Part shown: piece by piece, positions 24,174 to 36,000 of the stretch
Numbering within the stretch: position 1 is the first letter of the stretch
Layout of the letters: every line of letters starts with the position of its first letter
Source: Xestospongia bergquistia
Lineage: Eukaryota; Porifera; Demospongiae; Haplosclerida; Petrosiidae
Length of the DNA stretch: 64,000 nucleotides
Direction: 5' to 3'
Assembly: GCA_963965975.1 (NCBI GenBank)
Contig: OZ014423.1
Coordinates: 1,984,001-2,048,000, forward strand
Notes under the pieces: generated by a model
The model's input: only the letters and a program-made list of their open reading frames with translations
Told to the model about the DNA's origin: nothing
Database searches by the model: none
Made by a program: the position numbers and the translations under genes

Positions 24174-27100
24174 GTAAGACAATGTCATATTTTGATACCT
24201 TTTGAGAAAGCTATATCAATGATATTGAAATTATTCAGGAGACATAGTTTTCAATATAAATTACATGAATATCATTAAGACTCAGTGGCAAACCAGCATT
24301 TAAACTATATCTTTTTCATTTTCATTAAAATTTCTTTATTGCATAGGCTTATTCATAATAACAGCCCCTCATTTATATATGTACTGTGTTAGTTGGCAAA
24401 AGTGCCATTGTTTTCAATGGAAACACCAGAAAGCTTACTGTGATAATGATATCATTAATGTAAACTCTTGACCTTTTAAACTGTTCTCTAATTTTATGCT
24501 CTGGCCTCTTTGGAATAAATTTAAAGAATTAAATAATGATAAAAATAATAATGATAATTTAAAGTTTGATTTTGAATGTAGAGATGATATATGAAGAAAT
24601 TGAAGAGGTACAAAAATTAGCAAAAATTGCTTACAATTTGAGAGATGATAATTTTCCAACACTTTATATAGCAGTACGACGATCATTAGAAGATCACAAT
24701 GTCAATCTACGTGATGCTAAAGACCTCATATGTTTGGCTTTATCTCAAAACCATTTTTCATCTCAAGAGATGGAAATGTATACAGCTAAACTTGAAAGAG
24801 TTAATGATATGAAAGACTTACTAGCTTTTCTACTCAACCATCATTTCATCAGCTACATCAATTATGCTCTCTTGAGAAAAATTTCTAAACTAGTTGATGA
24901 CTCAAATATTAACTATCAATTTGAACAATATGAACAGAAATGTACAGCATTATTCACAACAGCTTCTATCAATGATATTATGGAGATGTTTCGCCAATGT
25001 CCAGACCTCAAACCATTAACAGCTATTGGATTACCTCATATGGTCTTACGACTGAAAAAGCATTGGCGTTTGAAACCTGTTCATACCTGGAATACTACGT
25101 TTTCTGAAACAGTCCCTTCATCTGACTCTTGTTTACTTCATGAAATAAAGGAGAATTGTGTCCTCATAACATATGCTGTGCTTCCTTCTGCTATACCTGC
25201 TATTCTAAAAGATCTCAGAGATGCAGTTGTAATAGAGAAACTAGACAATATTGGAGTGACTGTAGTACAGTTACCTGATGGAGGTAATGATATCAAAATT
25301 GTATTAAACTATTAATACTTTAATGAATAATGTAATTGTAATTATTTTAATGTTCTTTACTATAGGAAAAGTCAGTAATGAATCTATGATCACCATGACA
25401 ACAGAACCAACAACTAGTTTGGTATGTATCTCAATATTCACTGTTTATAATATGTAAGATTTAATAAATAAAAATCTATCCACAATTTCAATAATATAAA
25501 CTTGTACTTGCTTAGTACATTGGGTTTAAGCTTTTCCCTCAGACAGTATTATAACCTTGTATTAATATGACAACTTAATCTCACCTCTCCACCATTGAGA
25601 CTAATAATGAGAACTACAAGAGCTGATGACCCAGTAAAAATTGTAATGTGTTTGTGTCTAAAATACTTTTGGTGTAGTAGGAAGAAAAAGAAATTATTTT
25701 ACTGATTTTGAAATCTTGACTATCTTAAAGTGTAACTCAGAAGTAAACACTGCAATAGTTCTAATCTAGTGTTGTTTCTAATAATATATTTCACTGGACA
25801 ATGTTAACTGTCCTTACATAATATTAAAGTGTAGTTGTTTTAAGGTATTGTAAATACTAAACTACTAATGACTGTATTTTTACATCTAAAATTAATCCAA
25901 TAACCATAATTATTAGCTAATTTTAAATATAAACTTTAAAAATTGTTAGTATATTGCTATCATTTCCAGGATTAAGATAATTGTACTTATCACATGTTGT
26001 TTTTGGTTTATTACCATTATATCAAATTATGACAAGGACAAAAATTTAGATGACATTTCATAATTTGTATATGCTTTTTTAGATGTTATCTATTATTATT
26101 GTACAATTACAGAATACCAAAACTCCTATTCATTATACTGCTGAGAGAGGTGGCCATGCTAGTGTTCAATCATTACTTGATAAAGAAGCCAGTGTTGATT
26201 GTATTGACAAAGTAAGTGACTACATTACAACATGTACATTTATTATAATTACAGGATAACAAAACTCCACTTCATTATGCTGTTGAGAGAGGTGACTTCT
26301 TTAGTATTGAAAAATTACTTAATAAAGGGGCCAGTGTTGATTGTGTTGACAAAGTATGTGACTACATTACAACATGTACATTTATTATAATTACAGGATA
26401 ACAAAACTCCACTTCATTATGCTGCTAAGAGTGGTAATCAGTCTGTTGTTGAAGTATTACTTGATAAAGGAGCCAGTGTTGATTGTGTTGACAAAGTAAG
26501 TGACTACATTACAACATGTACATTTATTATAATTACAGGATAACAAAACTCCACTTCATTATGCTACTGACCATGTTTACGGTTATGGTATTCAACCATT
26601 ACTTGATAAAGGGGCCAGTGTTGATTGTGTTGACAAAGTAAGTGACTACATTACAAGATGTACATTTATTATAATTACAGGATAACAAAACCCCACTTCA
26701 TTATGCTGCTGACCATGTTTACGGTTATGGTGTTCAACCATTACTTGATAAAGGAGCCAGTGTTGATTGTGTTGACAAAGTAAGTGACTACATTACAACA
26801 TGTACATTTATTATAATTACAGGATAACAAAACCCCACTTCATTATGCTGCTAAGAGTGGTAACAGTTTAAGTGTTAAAAGAATTCTTGATGAAGGGGCC
26901 AGTGTTGATTTTGTTGACAAAGTAAGTGACTACATTACAAGATGTACATTTATTATAATTACAGGATAACAAAACTCCACTTCATTATGCTGCTGACCAT
27001 GTTTACGGTTATGGTATTCAACCATTACTTGATAAAGGAGCCAGTGTTGATTGTGTTGACAAAGTAAGTGACTACATTACAAGATGTACATTTATTTTAA

Positions 27101-30100
27101 TTACAGGATAACAAAACCCCACTTCATTATGCTGCTGACCAGGTTTACGGTTATGGTGTTCAACCATTACTCGATAAAGGAGCCAGTGTTGATTGTGTTG
27201 ACAAAGTAAATGACTACATTACAACACGTACATATATTATAATTACAGGATAACAAAACCCCACTTCACTATGCTGCTGACCATGTTTACGGTTATGGTG
27301 TTCAACCATTACTTGATAAAGGGGCCAGTGTTGATTGTGTTGACAAAGTAAGTGACTACATTACAACATGTACATTTATTATAATTACAGGATAGCAAAA
27401 CTCCACTTCATTATGCTGCTGACCATGTTTATGGTTATGGTGTTCAACCATTACTTGATAAAGGGGCCAGTGTTGATTGTGTTGACAAAGTAAGTGACTA
27501 CATTACAAGATGTACATTTATTATAATTACAGGATAACAAAACTCCACTTCATTATGCTGCTACGACAGGCAACGGATCTAGTGTTCAATCATTACTTGA
27601 TAAAGGGGCCAGTGTTGATTGTGTTGACAAAGTAAGTGACTACATTACAACATGTACATTTATTATAATTACAGGATAACAAAACTCCACTTCATTATGC
27701 TGCTAAGAGTGGTAACAGTTTAAGTGTTAAAAGATTACTTGATAAAGGAGCCAGTGTTGATTGTGTTGACAAAGTAAATGACTACACTACCACATGTACA
27801 TTTATTACAGAGTGTTTAATTGCTATAATTTATCATCAAATATAATAATAATAATGTAAATTAATTACAAAGTAAGGATAGTGCTGTTCTCTTTAATGGT
27901 TGTTTGATGTCAGTAATAATTTCATTGTGTTTCTTTATCAGAAACTATTGCTTTATTGTGCTGCTAAAGGTGGTGCTAGTGATCTTATGAAAATACTATT
28001 ATCTCAAGATATTGGTATTGATGTTGTAGATGAGGTGAGACTGAACTAATGATAGAATATACCTATATTATAGCTCAAGCTATCCACATATACTGACAAA
28101 GTATATGTTATTAATGTAGAGCAAATAGTACTGATATTAGTTTTTTAAATGCATAATGAATGGAGTATTTCTCTATTTTGATATGATACTATGTCTATAT
28201 ATGTAATCTGATAATATTGATGTTGCAAGTCTAACCCCTTTAGCATTTAATGGTCCTTTTTTTAATATTTGCATACTAAGTACTATTTACTATCAAATAT
28301 CTATTATCTTGTATTATGTAGCATAACAAAACACCACTTCATTATGCTGCTAAGAGAGGACATCAGTCTATTGTTCAACTACTACTTCATAAAGGAGCCA
28401 ATATTTACGAAGTAAATAGCTACATAATTTTAATATAATTAAACTTAATTATCAGGAACAATTACTTCATTATGCTGCTGAAGGTGGTCTCAGTGATCTT
28501 TCAAAAATGATAATAGATGAAGTCCACATTGATGTCAATAGCTTGAATAAGGTTAGATAACTATTTGTAGAATCATTATAATGACAAAAAAGTGGAAGGA
28601 AAGAGAGAGTAAAGCTTCAACTTAAGTCTTTTTCCATGTTTCTATATTCAAGCATCCACTGCATGATATATCATCTGTTGAGTTCAAGAAAACATCATCT
28701 TTCCTAACTATTATAGTTAATATTAGCATACAGCAATAGAATGAAAGAGTGGGTACATATTACATATACCTAATTGTTTTATAAACTGCTTGATCTGCGA
28801 AATCAATATCTATTAGTTTTTACTGGAATATTTCTATTTAGAGAGGGAGGACTGCTCTTCATTATGCTGCTGAGATAGGTCACACTATTAATGATATGAT
28901 CGTTAGAACACTGTTGGACAAAGGATGTGATCCTAACATTAAAGATGAGGTAAATATCATTACAATATCTATATGCCACTTTAATCTTATACATAACATA
29001 GGATGGTAACACTGCTCTTCATTTGGTTTTTCAACCTCATCATCTCAGTCGCCACATGTATGGCATGCATAGTTATAATACTATTATTGAGTTATTAAAA
29101 GGTGGTGCAAATCCTAACATTGAGAACAAGGTGGGTACTGTAGACATGAAGAGTTACCTAATCTTATATTGTCTATAAATCTATGTCCATTTTAACGTAA
29201 TAATTTCTTGTTGTCAAGTTTTAATACTAACATCTATCATGTTTTGAAGTGCCTATTATTAGTTTATATTATGTGTTATATGTTGTGTTATGTCCTCTAT
29301 TTTATTACTGGGTATTTCTATTTAGAGAGGGAGGACTGCTCTTCATTATGCTGCTGAGAGAAGACGCATTGATGTTGACATCATTAGAACACTGTTGGAC
29401 AAAGGATGTGATCCTAACATTAAAGATGAGGTAAATATCATTACAATATCTATATGCCACTTTAATCTTATATATAACATAGGATGGTAACACTGCTCTT
29501 CATTTGGTTTTTCAACCTCATCATCTCAGTCGCCACATGTATGGCATGCATAGTTATAATACTATTATTGAGTTATTAAAAGGTGGTGCAAATCCTAACA
29601 TTGAGAACAAGGTGGGTACTGTAAACATGAAGAGTTACCTAATCTTATATTGTCTATAAATCTATGTCCATTTTAACGTAATAATTTCTTGTTGTCAAGT
29701 TTTAATACTAACATCTATCATGTTTTGAAGTGCCTATTATTAGTTTATATTATGTGTTATATGTTGTGTTATGTCCTCTATTTTATTACTGGGTATTTCT
29801 ATTTAGAGAGGGAGGACTGCTCTTCATTATGCTGCTGAGAGAAGACGCATTGATGTTGACATCATTAGAACACTGTTGGACAAAGGATGTGATCCTAACA
29901 TTACAGATGAGGTAATGTCATTAAAATATCTTTATGCCATCTTTAATCATATAACATAGGATGGTAACACTGCTCTTCATTTGGTTCTTCAACTATATGA
30001 TCATCTCAGTCACCACATGTATGACAAGCATAGTTATGATACTATTGTTGAGTTATTATTAAAAGGTGGTGCAGATCCTTACATCAGGAACAAGGTAGGT

Positions 30101-30747
30101 ACTGTAGACAGGAAGAGTTAATAATCTTTGATGATTGTTAGTAGCCAATTATTAGAGACCAAATGAGATTAAATATTTTACAAATACTCTAATCTAGATA
30201 ACTAGCATACTTGGATTATCATTGTGTCTACATCAATAAAATCACTGATGTCTTTATTAACAGAATGGTGAGACACCTAAAAATTTGGTAAATAGAGGAT
30301 ATTTTTGGCGTTTGAAAAAACCCCAAAGAGAACACATTCTATCACTTCTTGATACATATTCACATATTACAGTAAGTATTATATCTCTTGAATTATTTAA
30401 ATAGTATAAATGTTATATGTTGTATTTTGTACTCTCTTTTATTACTGGGTAATTAACATACTTGGATTTCCATTGTATATTTTCTGTAGTTAGATTATTA
30501 ATGTTTTTATTAACAAAGAAGTCAGACAGCTAAACATTTTATAATTGAAGAGTATCCCTTCCTACCTAAAGTGTAACAAATAATATCATATCTTAATACA
30601 TATTCAAATATTGCTGCAAGTGTTATAAAATATGTCATGTGATTTGTATTATTATAAACATATAAATGTCACTAAAATTTATAATGCCTAGTGACTTCAC
30701 AAATTATATTGCTTTGAAATTATTATTATTATTATTAATAATTAATA

Positions 30748-30778
<31 letters not shown>

Positions 30779-31451
30779 TATTATGGTATATCCAATATAG
30801 GCTAAAAAAGAAATATTTCAAGAACCAAAGGTCATGTCAGATGTCTTGTCCAAGTTATCATCTTCAAAGCCAGTACATGTATGTAGTAGATATAAAGACT
30901 GTTACTTCATTGTTAGTAATAATTTATTACATTATAGATATTTCCAGTTCACTCATCATTAGAAAGTAAACAAAAGTCAATGATGTATACTAGTGGACAA
31001 GGTAATATTAGTAGACTAGATATAATACTCAGTGGATTGTATATTATCATATATTAATTAATAAGTATGAGCTGTTTACCTGTAATGATGTTCTTATTTA
31101 ATTATAAAGCATATATTGGTTATAAGAGGGATTAAAACAATTTTAAGTCTGAGTGATTATAATAGTTTTAATGTCAACAAAGAGATGTGTAACCTATTTA
31201 AATCATATTCATCATTTGGTTTTACTGAACCATCAATCATGTCATCATAGCTGAATTGTTATATATAGTGGTTGCACTGTTGATAGTGTGAATGTTCTTA
31301 TCTCATGGAGGGACTATTTTAATCTCTTGTTAAGCACTCATACATTAAAAACCATATGGTTTAAAGTGTATTTAATTTGAATTATTTAAATTCATTTTTT
31401 GTTACAGAAGTTACTGGTGAATATATCAGTAAAGAACAAGACACATATTAA
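23037..31451 (+). CDS. Gene D: Death domain + helical module + ankyrin repeats
   Basis: Exon model: 23037-23333, 24041-24173, 24582-25283, 25366-25421, twelve 99-bp ankyrin exons starting at 26113 with 142-bp spacing (last 27675-27773), then 27942-28034, 28322-28411, 28456-28551, 28842-28949, 29002-29130, 29326-29430, 29483-29611, 29807-29911, 29960-30094, 30264-30371, 30801-30878, 30938-31001, 31408-31451. The total is 3660 nt, 1219 residues, ending in TAA. Order: Death domain (1-99), unrecognised helical module (about 144-377), ankyrin repeats from about 396. Likely a cytosolic scaffold or sensor; no enzyme domain is seen. Start chosen at ATG-GCT-GAG-GAG, aligned with the starts of B and C; an upstream in-frame TTG is less likely. 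Confidence 0.8.
24582..25421 (+). CDS. Gene D unrecognised helical module
   Basis: Exon 24582-25283 plus the short exon 25366-25421. The module of about 230 residues is rich in predicted helices (LRDDNFPTLYIAVRRSL, MKDLLAFLLNHHFISYINY, INDIMEMFRQCPDLKPL) and ends with alternating strand-like segments (NCVLITYAVLPSA, IGVTVVQLPD). Gene E has the same module at high identity. The length, the position between Death and ankyrin parts, and its conservation argue for a folded domain. I do not recognise the family; a divergent death-fold or an NTPase-like remnant is possible, but no Walker motif is present. Confidence 0.65.
26113..27773 (+). repeat. Twelve ankyrin exons in an exact 142-bp exon+intron tandem array
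   Basis: Exons start at 26113, 26255, 26397, 26539, 26681, 26823, 26965, 27107, 27249, 27391, 27533 and 27675. Each is 99 bp (33 residues, phase 0), and the eleven introns between them are 43 bp, almost identical, starting GTAAGTGACTACATTACAA or a one-base variant (GTATGTGAC, GTAAATGAC) and ending in AATTACAG. Repeats read DNKTPLHYAA ... LLDKGASVDCVDK. Six share the unusual helix ADHVYGYG in place of the normal GH..VV segment. Exon and intron were amplified together by unequal exchange; the near-identity means this is recent or homogenised. Confidence 0.95.
28842..30094 (+). repeat. Gene D tandem duplication of an ankyrin exon pair (481-bp period)
   Basis: Exon pairs 28842/29002, 29326/29483 and 29807/29960 are copies of one unit. 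The last two are offset by exactly 481 bp and their introns are almost identical. The first exon of each pair starts RGRTALHYAAE; the second has a long inserted loop (LSRHMYGMHSYN) and is 43-45 codons, much longer than a standard repeat. Confidence 0.9.
30721..30785. repeat. (TTA)n microsatellite in gene D intron
   Basis: A run of TTA/ATT triplets interrupted by TAATAATTAA, between exons 30264-30371 and 30801-30878. Confidence 0.9.
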
Positions 31452-32401
31452 TACTATAAGTAATAATACACACTACTGGTGTCCTAATAAGTTTTAGTAA
31501 TAAAATATGTATTATTAGTTTTATAATTACTATTTGGTTGTTATTTTTATATAACATAACAAATACTGACTTATGTATGTGTAACAGACAGATTATTAAC
31601 TGACAGTCCAAAGGCTTATTATCTGATTGTAGTACCGAGCCTGCTTTTCAATTATCAGTTCACTTCATGCATGATTACTAGAGATCTGTTATGAGTTTGA
31701 TGAAACTGTACAAGAAAGTTAATAGACCTCTCAAATGAACTAACTAAAGACATGGAAATTAAAGTAGCCATAGATGTTAGAGTATCTCTGTTATATGAAT
31801 GTGTTCACCTACTTCCATTTGGCTAGACCTTCCAGATCTGGAAGTGATCATATTATTCAAACTTTCCTATAATATAGCATTTTAGGTTTATCAGCAATAG
31901 CCATAGTTGAAACATTCCTCCACCTATTCCTGAGAACACCTCCCATTTTATGTCCCTGATATTCGTGTTGTAAATAATTAAAGTTACATAATACATCATA
32001 GATATGCAGCACTTAGTGAAACACTGGATAGTTCCATGGAAACCTTTGCCAGGTGCATGTTTGAAGTCAAACTCATAGACAGAGAAGTCATGAGATTCTA
32101 ACAATTATAAAATTAAAACATTTTCTAAAAGGTATCACCTATTCATATAGCACAGTACTCTAGACACTATCAGTATCTTGTTTGCATTTTTTGTAAAGGA
32201 CTGATATTAGCCATTCCTACATTTTCTTCATAATGTAAATAGTTAAGCCAACGTTCTCCAGAGCTCAAGATGGAATCATTCTAAGTTCAACCTGCTATTT
32301 TCCGGATGTTATCACTTTTTAAGTAGTTATTAATCTTCGTCACAACGTGTCTTTTGTAACCATAGAACATCAGAGTCTTTCAGCATTTGTTAAACGCAAA
32401 T
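31452..32401. other. Intergenic D-C with a possible minus-strand exon relic
   Basis: Holds the promoter side of gene C. On the minus strand about 31853-32104 a frame reads HDFSVYEFDFKHAPGKGFHG and onward. It has an acceptor-like TTGTTAG before it but no partner exons, so it is probably a decayed exon or chance. I recognise no family. Confidence 0.3.
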
Positions 32402-33037
32402 ATGTCTGACGAGTATCTCGAACAATTGTTGGACGAAGTACCTCAACTCCATGAAGTATGCAACGATGTTAGAACTGCTCATTGGTACGAGTTAGGTATA
32501 CAATTACAACTGAATACTGTGGACTTAGATAATATAAATGATTCTGCTGTGACTGACAAACTATCTCGTATGTACGACGTGTGGCTCAATAAGAGAGCTG
32601 ATACTGCTACAAGAAGATCATTGTTAACGGCTTTACAAACTGATCATGTTGGACAGAAGAGGATTGCAGTCGAGTATCAAGAGAAGTTGATGACTATGGT
32701 TAGTGTACTCAATACAGGATTATTCTGGTGTATGTAGAGTCAGGAATACCAGATTAACTAGCACATAACAAATTTAATAGTATAAAATATAATAGAGACC
32801 AAGTGTAAGAATGTTGTACTCTATTGTGAAGTTAATATATTTAGGTTCCAATACTTATGTCAAGTTAAAGTTTAGGGTATAGGGTATAGTATTAATCACC
32901 TATTATATGGACAGTGTTTGTTAATGTTAGTAATGTTATCAGGTCTATAGTAACTGTCTTGATTCCATATTTACATATATCATATGTGTTATCATTTCAG
33001 GCAGCAGAGATGAGGGAGAAAGCTCAACTAGCTACAA
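32402..33037 (+). CDS. Gene C Death-domain exons 1-2
   Basis: Exon 1 (32402-32698) differs from gene B by only a few codons, and intron 1 is also closely similar, so this whole segment was recently duplicated or converted. Exon 2 (33001-33037) can end at GTGAGT and join 33873 in phase 1. Without splicing it runs into TAA at about 33070 and gives a short Death-only protein. The start is preceded by TTAAACGCAAAT. Confidence 0.8.
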
Positions 33038-36000
33038 GTGAGTCTAGAAACTTCAGTAGAACTGAAAAATAAGTGACATGTTATTTATTGTGGCTTGAGT
33101 AGTTACGAAGATGTGGAATAAAGAAGGAGGCCTAATAATAGAAATGTAAAATCCATCATATTTATTATTTTAAAGTATTTAGAATGAAAACACAAAATTT
33201 AAGAGACCACTCATAAGAGGGTAGTACATGAATGTATTGAACTATATCTTGTATACTGAATGATTTTAGAGTAAATGTGGATTATGAACACTCTCACTCT
33301 ACATTTCGTCCCTTTCATTTAATGTCCTTATTACACACTTGTTAAACAACAATAATTCTCCCTGTATGCATAGTGAAGATATGATGTAACAGTAGTACTT
33401 TCAATTTCCTCCACTAAGCTAAAATTAAAATTACTATTTGTTGATAATAGCCTTGTTACACATTCTTTAAACAATAAATGTAACTTTCCCTATATCCATA
33501 ATGAGGATATGTTGTAATAGTGGCACTTTCGTCTTCCTCCTCTAAGGTAGACTTAAAACTACCTATTGTTAATAAATATTATCATTAAGTTTCATGATGA
33601 AATAATGGTTGTAGATGCCATTAGTGTTAATATTTACCACTTTGCTTCTCTTACTAGTTGTGTTTTTCTTTTCTTGTTATTACATGTCCTATCCTCTATA
33701 GCAAATTCAGTATCACATTTATGTTGACATATCTATCAAGTATATATCTAACCAAAATGGATGAATGTTTTCATAGTGACAAACTCAATTTGCATCTGTC
33801 TACCACACTCTGACCTATGAATATTTTTAAGGGATAAGGGAATTGGTTCACTGTTTCTTTTCTCTCTTATAGACCTTCCAAATTTGGATGACAGAGTGAT
33901 TCCAAAAGAAGATCACTCTTTGGAATCTCTCTCGGCTCCAGAGGACATTTCTATAAACATAAAAATTGAGAATAATGGACCAGTCACTCATGAAGCTCAT
34001 GCTTTGAAGATTACTGGAATACAGCTTAATGAAACATTGGCTGAGAATGCTTTAAAATATCGTTTTAGTAAAGACCCTTATCATTTACAAGTTGATCGTT
34101 GTGTTATTGAAGGAGACACTGCTTATTTGACATTTACAAATGAACAAGGTTAGTGAATTGGACTTGGTGTACTCAACATAATCCTGTGTTCACATCATAT
34201 AGGAGTGTCTGATGTAATGGCTCAGCCACCAATAGATCTCTTGGGATGCCCTATTGAATGTACATCAGTACCAATAGCTGATGTATCTGCCTTCCAACCT
34301 CCTCATAGTATGCCTCAAGTTCTCCTTATTAAGAATATTCCTGATGAGTCACCAAACCTTTTAAACCAGTCTCTACAAAGACAATTAATATTAGCTGGAC
34401 ATACTATAACTTCATGTATTATAGACGGAAACGAAGCATATGTTAAGTTTCAAGACCAAATATGTAAGGAGATAAATTTAGTTTTGTAATTATATATACC
34501 AACACTACATTTTATACTATTGTAAATTGGAAATTGTTATAGTCAGCTAATTTAATTTAGTTATTACTCTATAACCACAAATATGTACACCCAGAAATTA
34601 CTGGTAAACATTCATAATTCTCAAGCCACAATATTAAAATAACATGAGTATTTAACATCTGATAATATATCCCCCTAGATATTTCCAGATTTACAATATA
34701 TAGTGCAAGTAGTGTTCATTTAAACAATACATGAACAATTCTTTTTAATGTTTAAGTATTTAATGGAATTAAATTCTCACCTCTGAGTAAAAACTCATTA
34801 TCAATAATCAGACTCAAAATTAGAAATTAGAGTGACCAGACAAGGTTGTGGGTGTGGCTTAATAGTGAGCAAGGTCGAAAAAACTGGGTATATTTTAATT
34901 ATAATATATGTTGTAATTTGAAATATTTCCCTACTCTATATATTAAGGTACTATCATATTGTACATTGATTAGTTTCTTACCATATTATAATGGTGACAT
35001 TACTATCTGTGAAGAATCAATTTTGTTAAGAATGCTATTCATATCGTTCTAATAAGCTAAACAAACTAACAACTAGCGCAGATGTTTCTTAATGAGTTCT
35101 ATTAGTATTATATTTTTTACTAGATTTTCTTTCACTGTAGCTATATCGCAATTGTTAGCTTGCCCTCCAGACAACAGTACTATTTTGGGTCATCCAGTTA
35201 TCTATAGTAGTGTGGATGAAGATAAGATGCCACTATTACCCAATAGTGATGATGATGATGTTGACACTTCTGTAGTAGTAGTAGATGGATTACCATCAGA
35301 TTTCCCTGGTCTTGAAGAAGCTTTTATTGTATTCTTAAAAAATGCAACCAAGACACAATCTAACGTTTCTTGTGAAATAAAAGATGGAAAAGCTTACATC
35401 AAGTACGATGATCCAACAGGTAAGGAGAAAATTATATTGAGTTACATGTAGAGTATATATCAGCTGATGTTATAATAAAGGCCTTGATGTAATGATATCC
35501 TTTTCTATCTCTGAAGTGTAATGATGTGTTAAATGATACACTGTAAAAAATGATTGGTTGATTTAACCAATTTGGTTATACAGGTTGCAATTACAAACTT
35601 ATTTTTGTTAGAAAAGTAAGCATAATACTGTTTTCATTACTAATGCCCTACTGTTTATGTAGCTACATAACCATTAATTAAATAATACATTAGTAATCAA
35701 AGTAGTATTACTTAGTTACTTATTACATATGCAACCCACATAACCATGTATTGGTTAAATTAACTAATCAATTTTTACAGTGTATGTTTTTAGCATACCA
35801 CAATACTTTTATTTCCGTTCATGTTGAGAACGACTAATGTTTAGTGGAATTTCAATTACAATTCATCAACCTAAACTTGGGTGTGGTGCTGCAGTTTTAA
35901 GGAATAAATCATTTGACTTACTGTATACATAAGGATCTGAATCTTCATTAAAAACATATACAATATAATTTAGCTCCTGTAGAAAATGTTCTGGAGTTTT

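Noticed and set aside
24582..25283. Helical module as a NACHT or other NTPase domain
   Set aside because: No Walker A (GxxxxGK) or Walker B motif is present in D or E.
26113..27773. Regular 142-bp spacing with near-identical short blocks, superficially like a CRISPR array
   Set aside because: Repeated blocks are ankyrin exons plus introns with GT/AG ends inside a eukaryotic gene; the units are far too long and the variable parts code for protein.
31853..32104. Minus-strand frame HDFSVYEFDFKHAPGKGFHG as a gene
   Set aside because: No partner exons or recognised domain; kept only as a possible relic in the intergenic entry.
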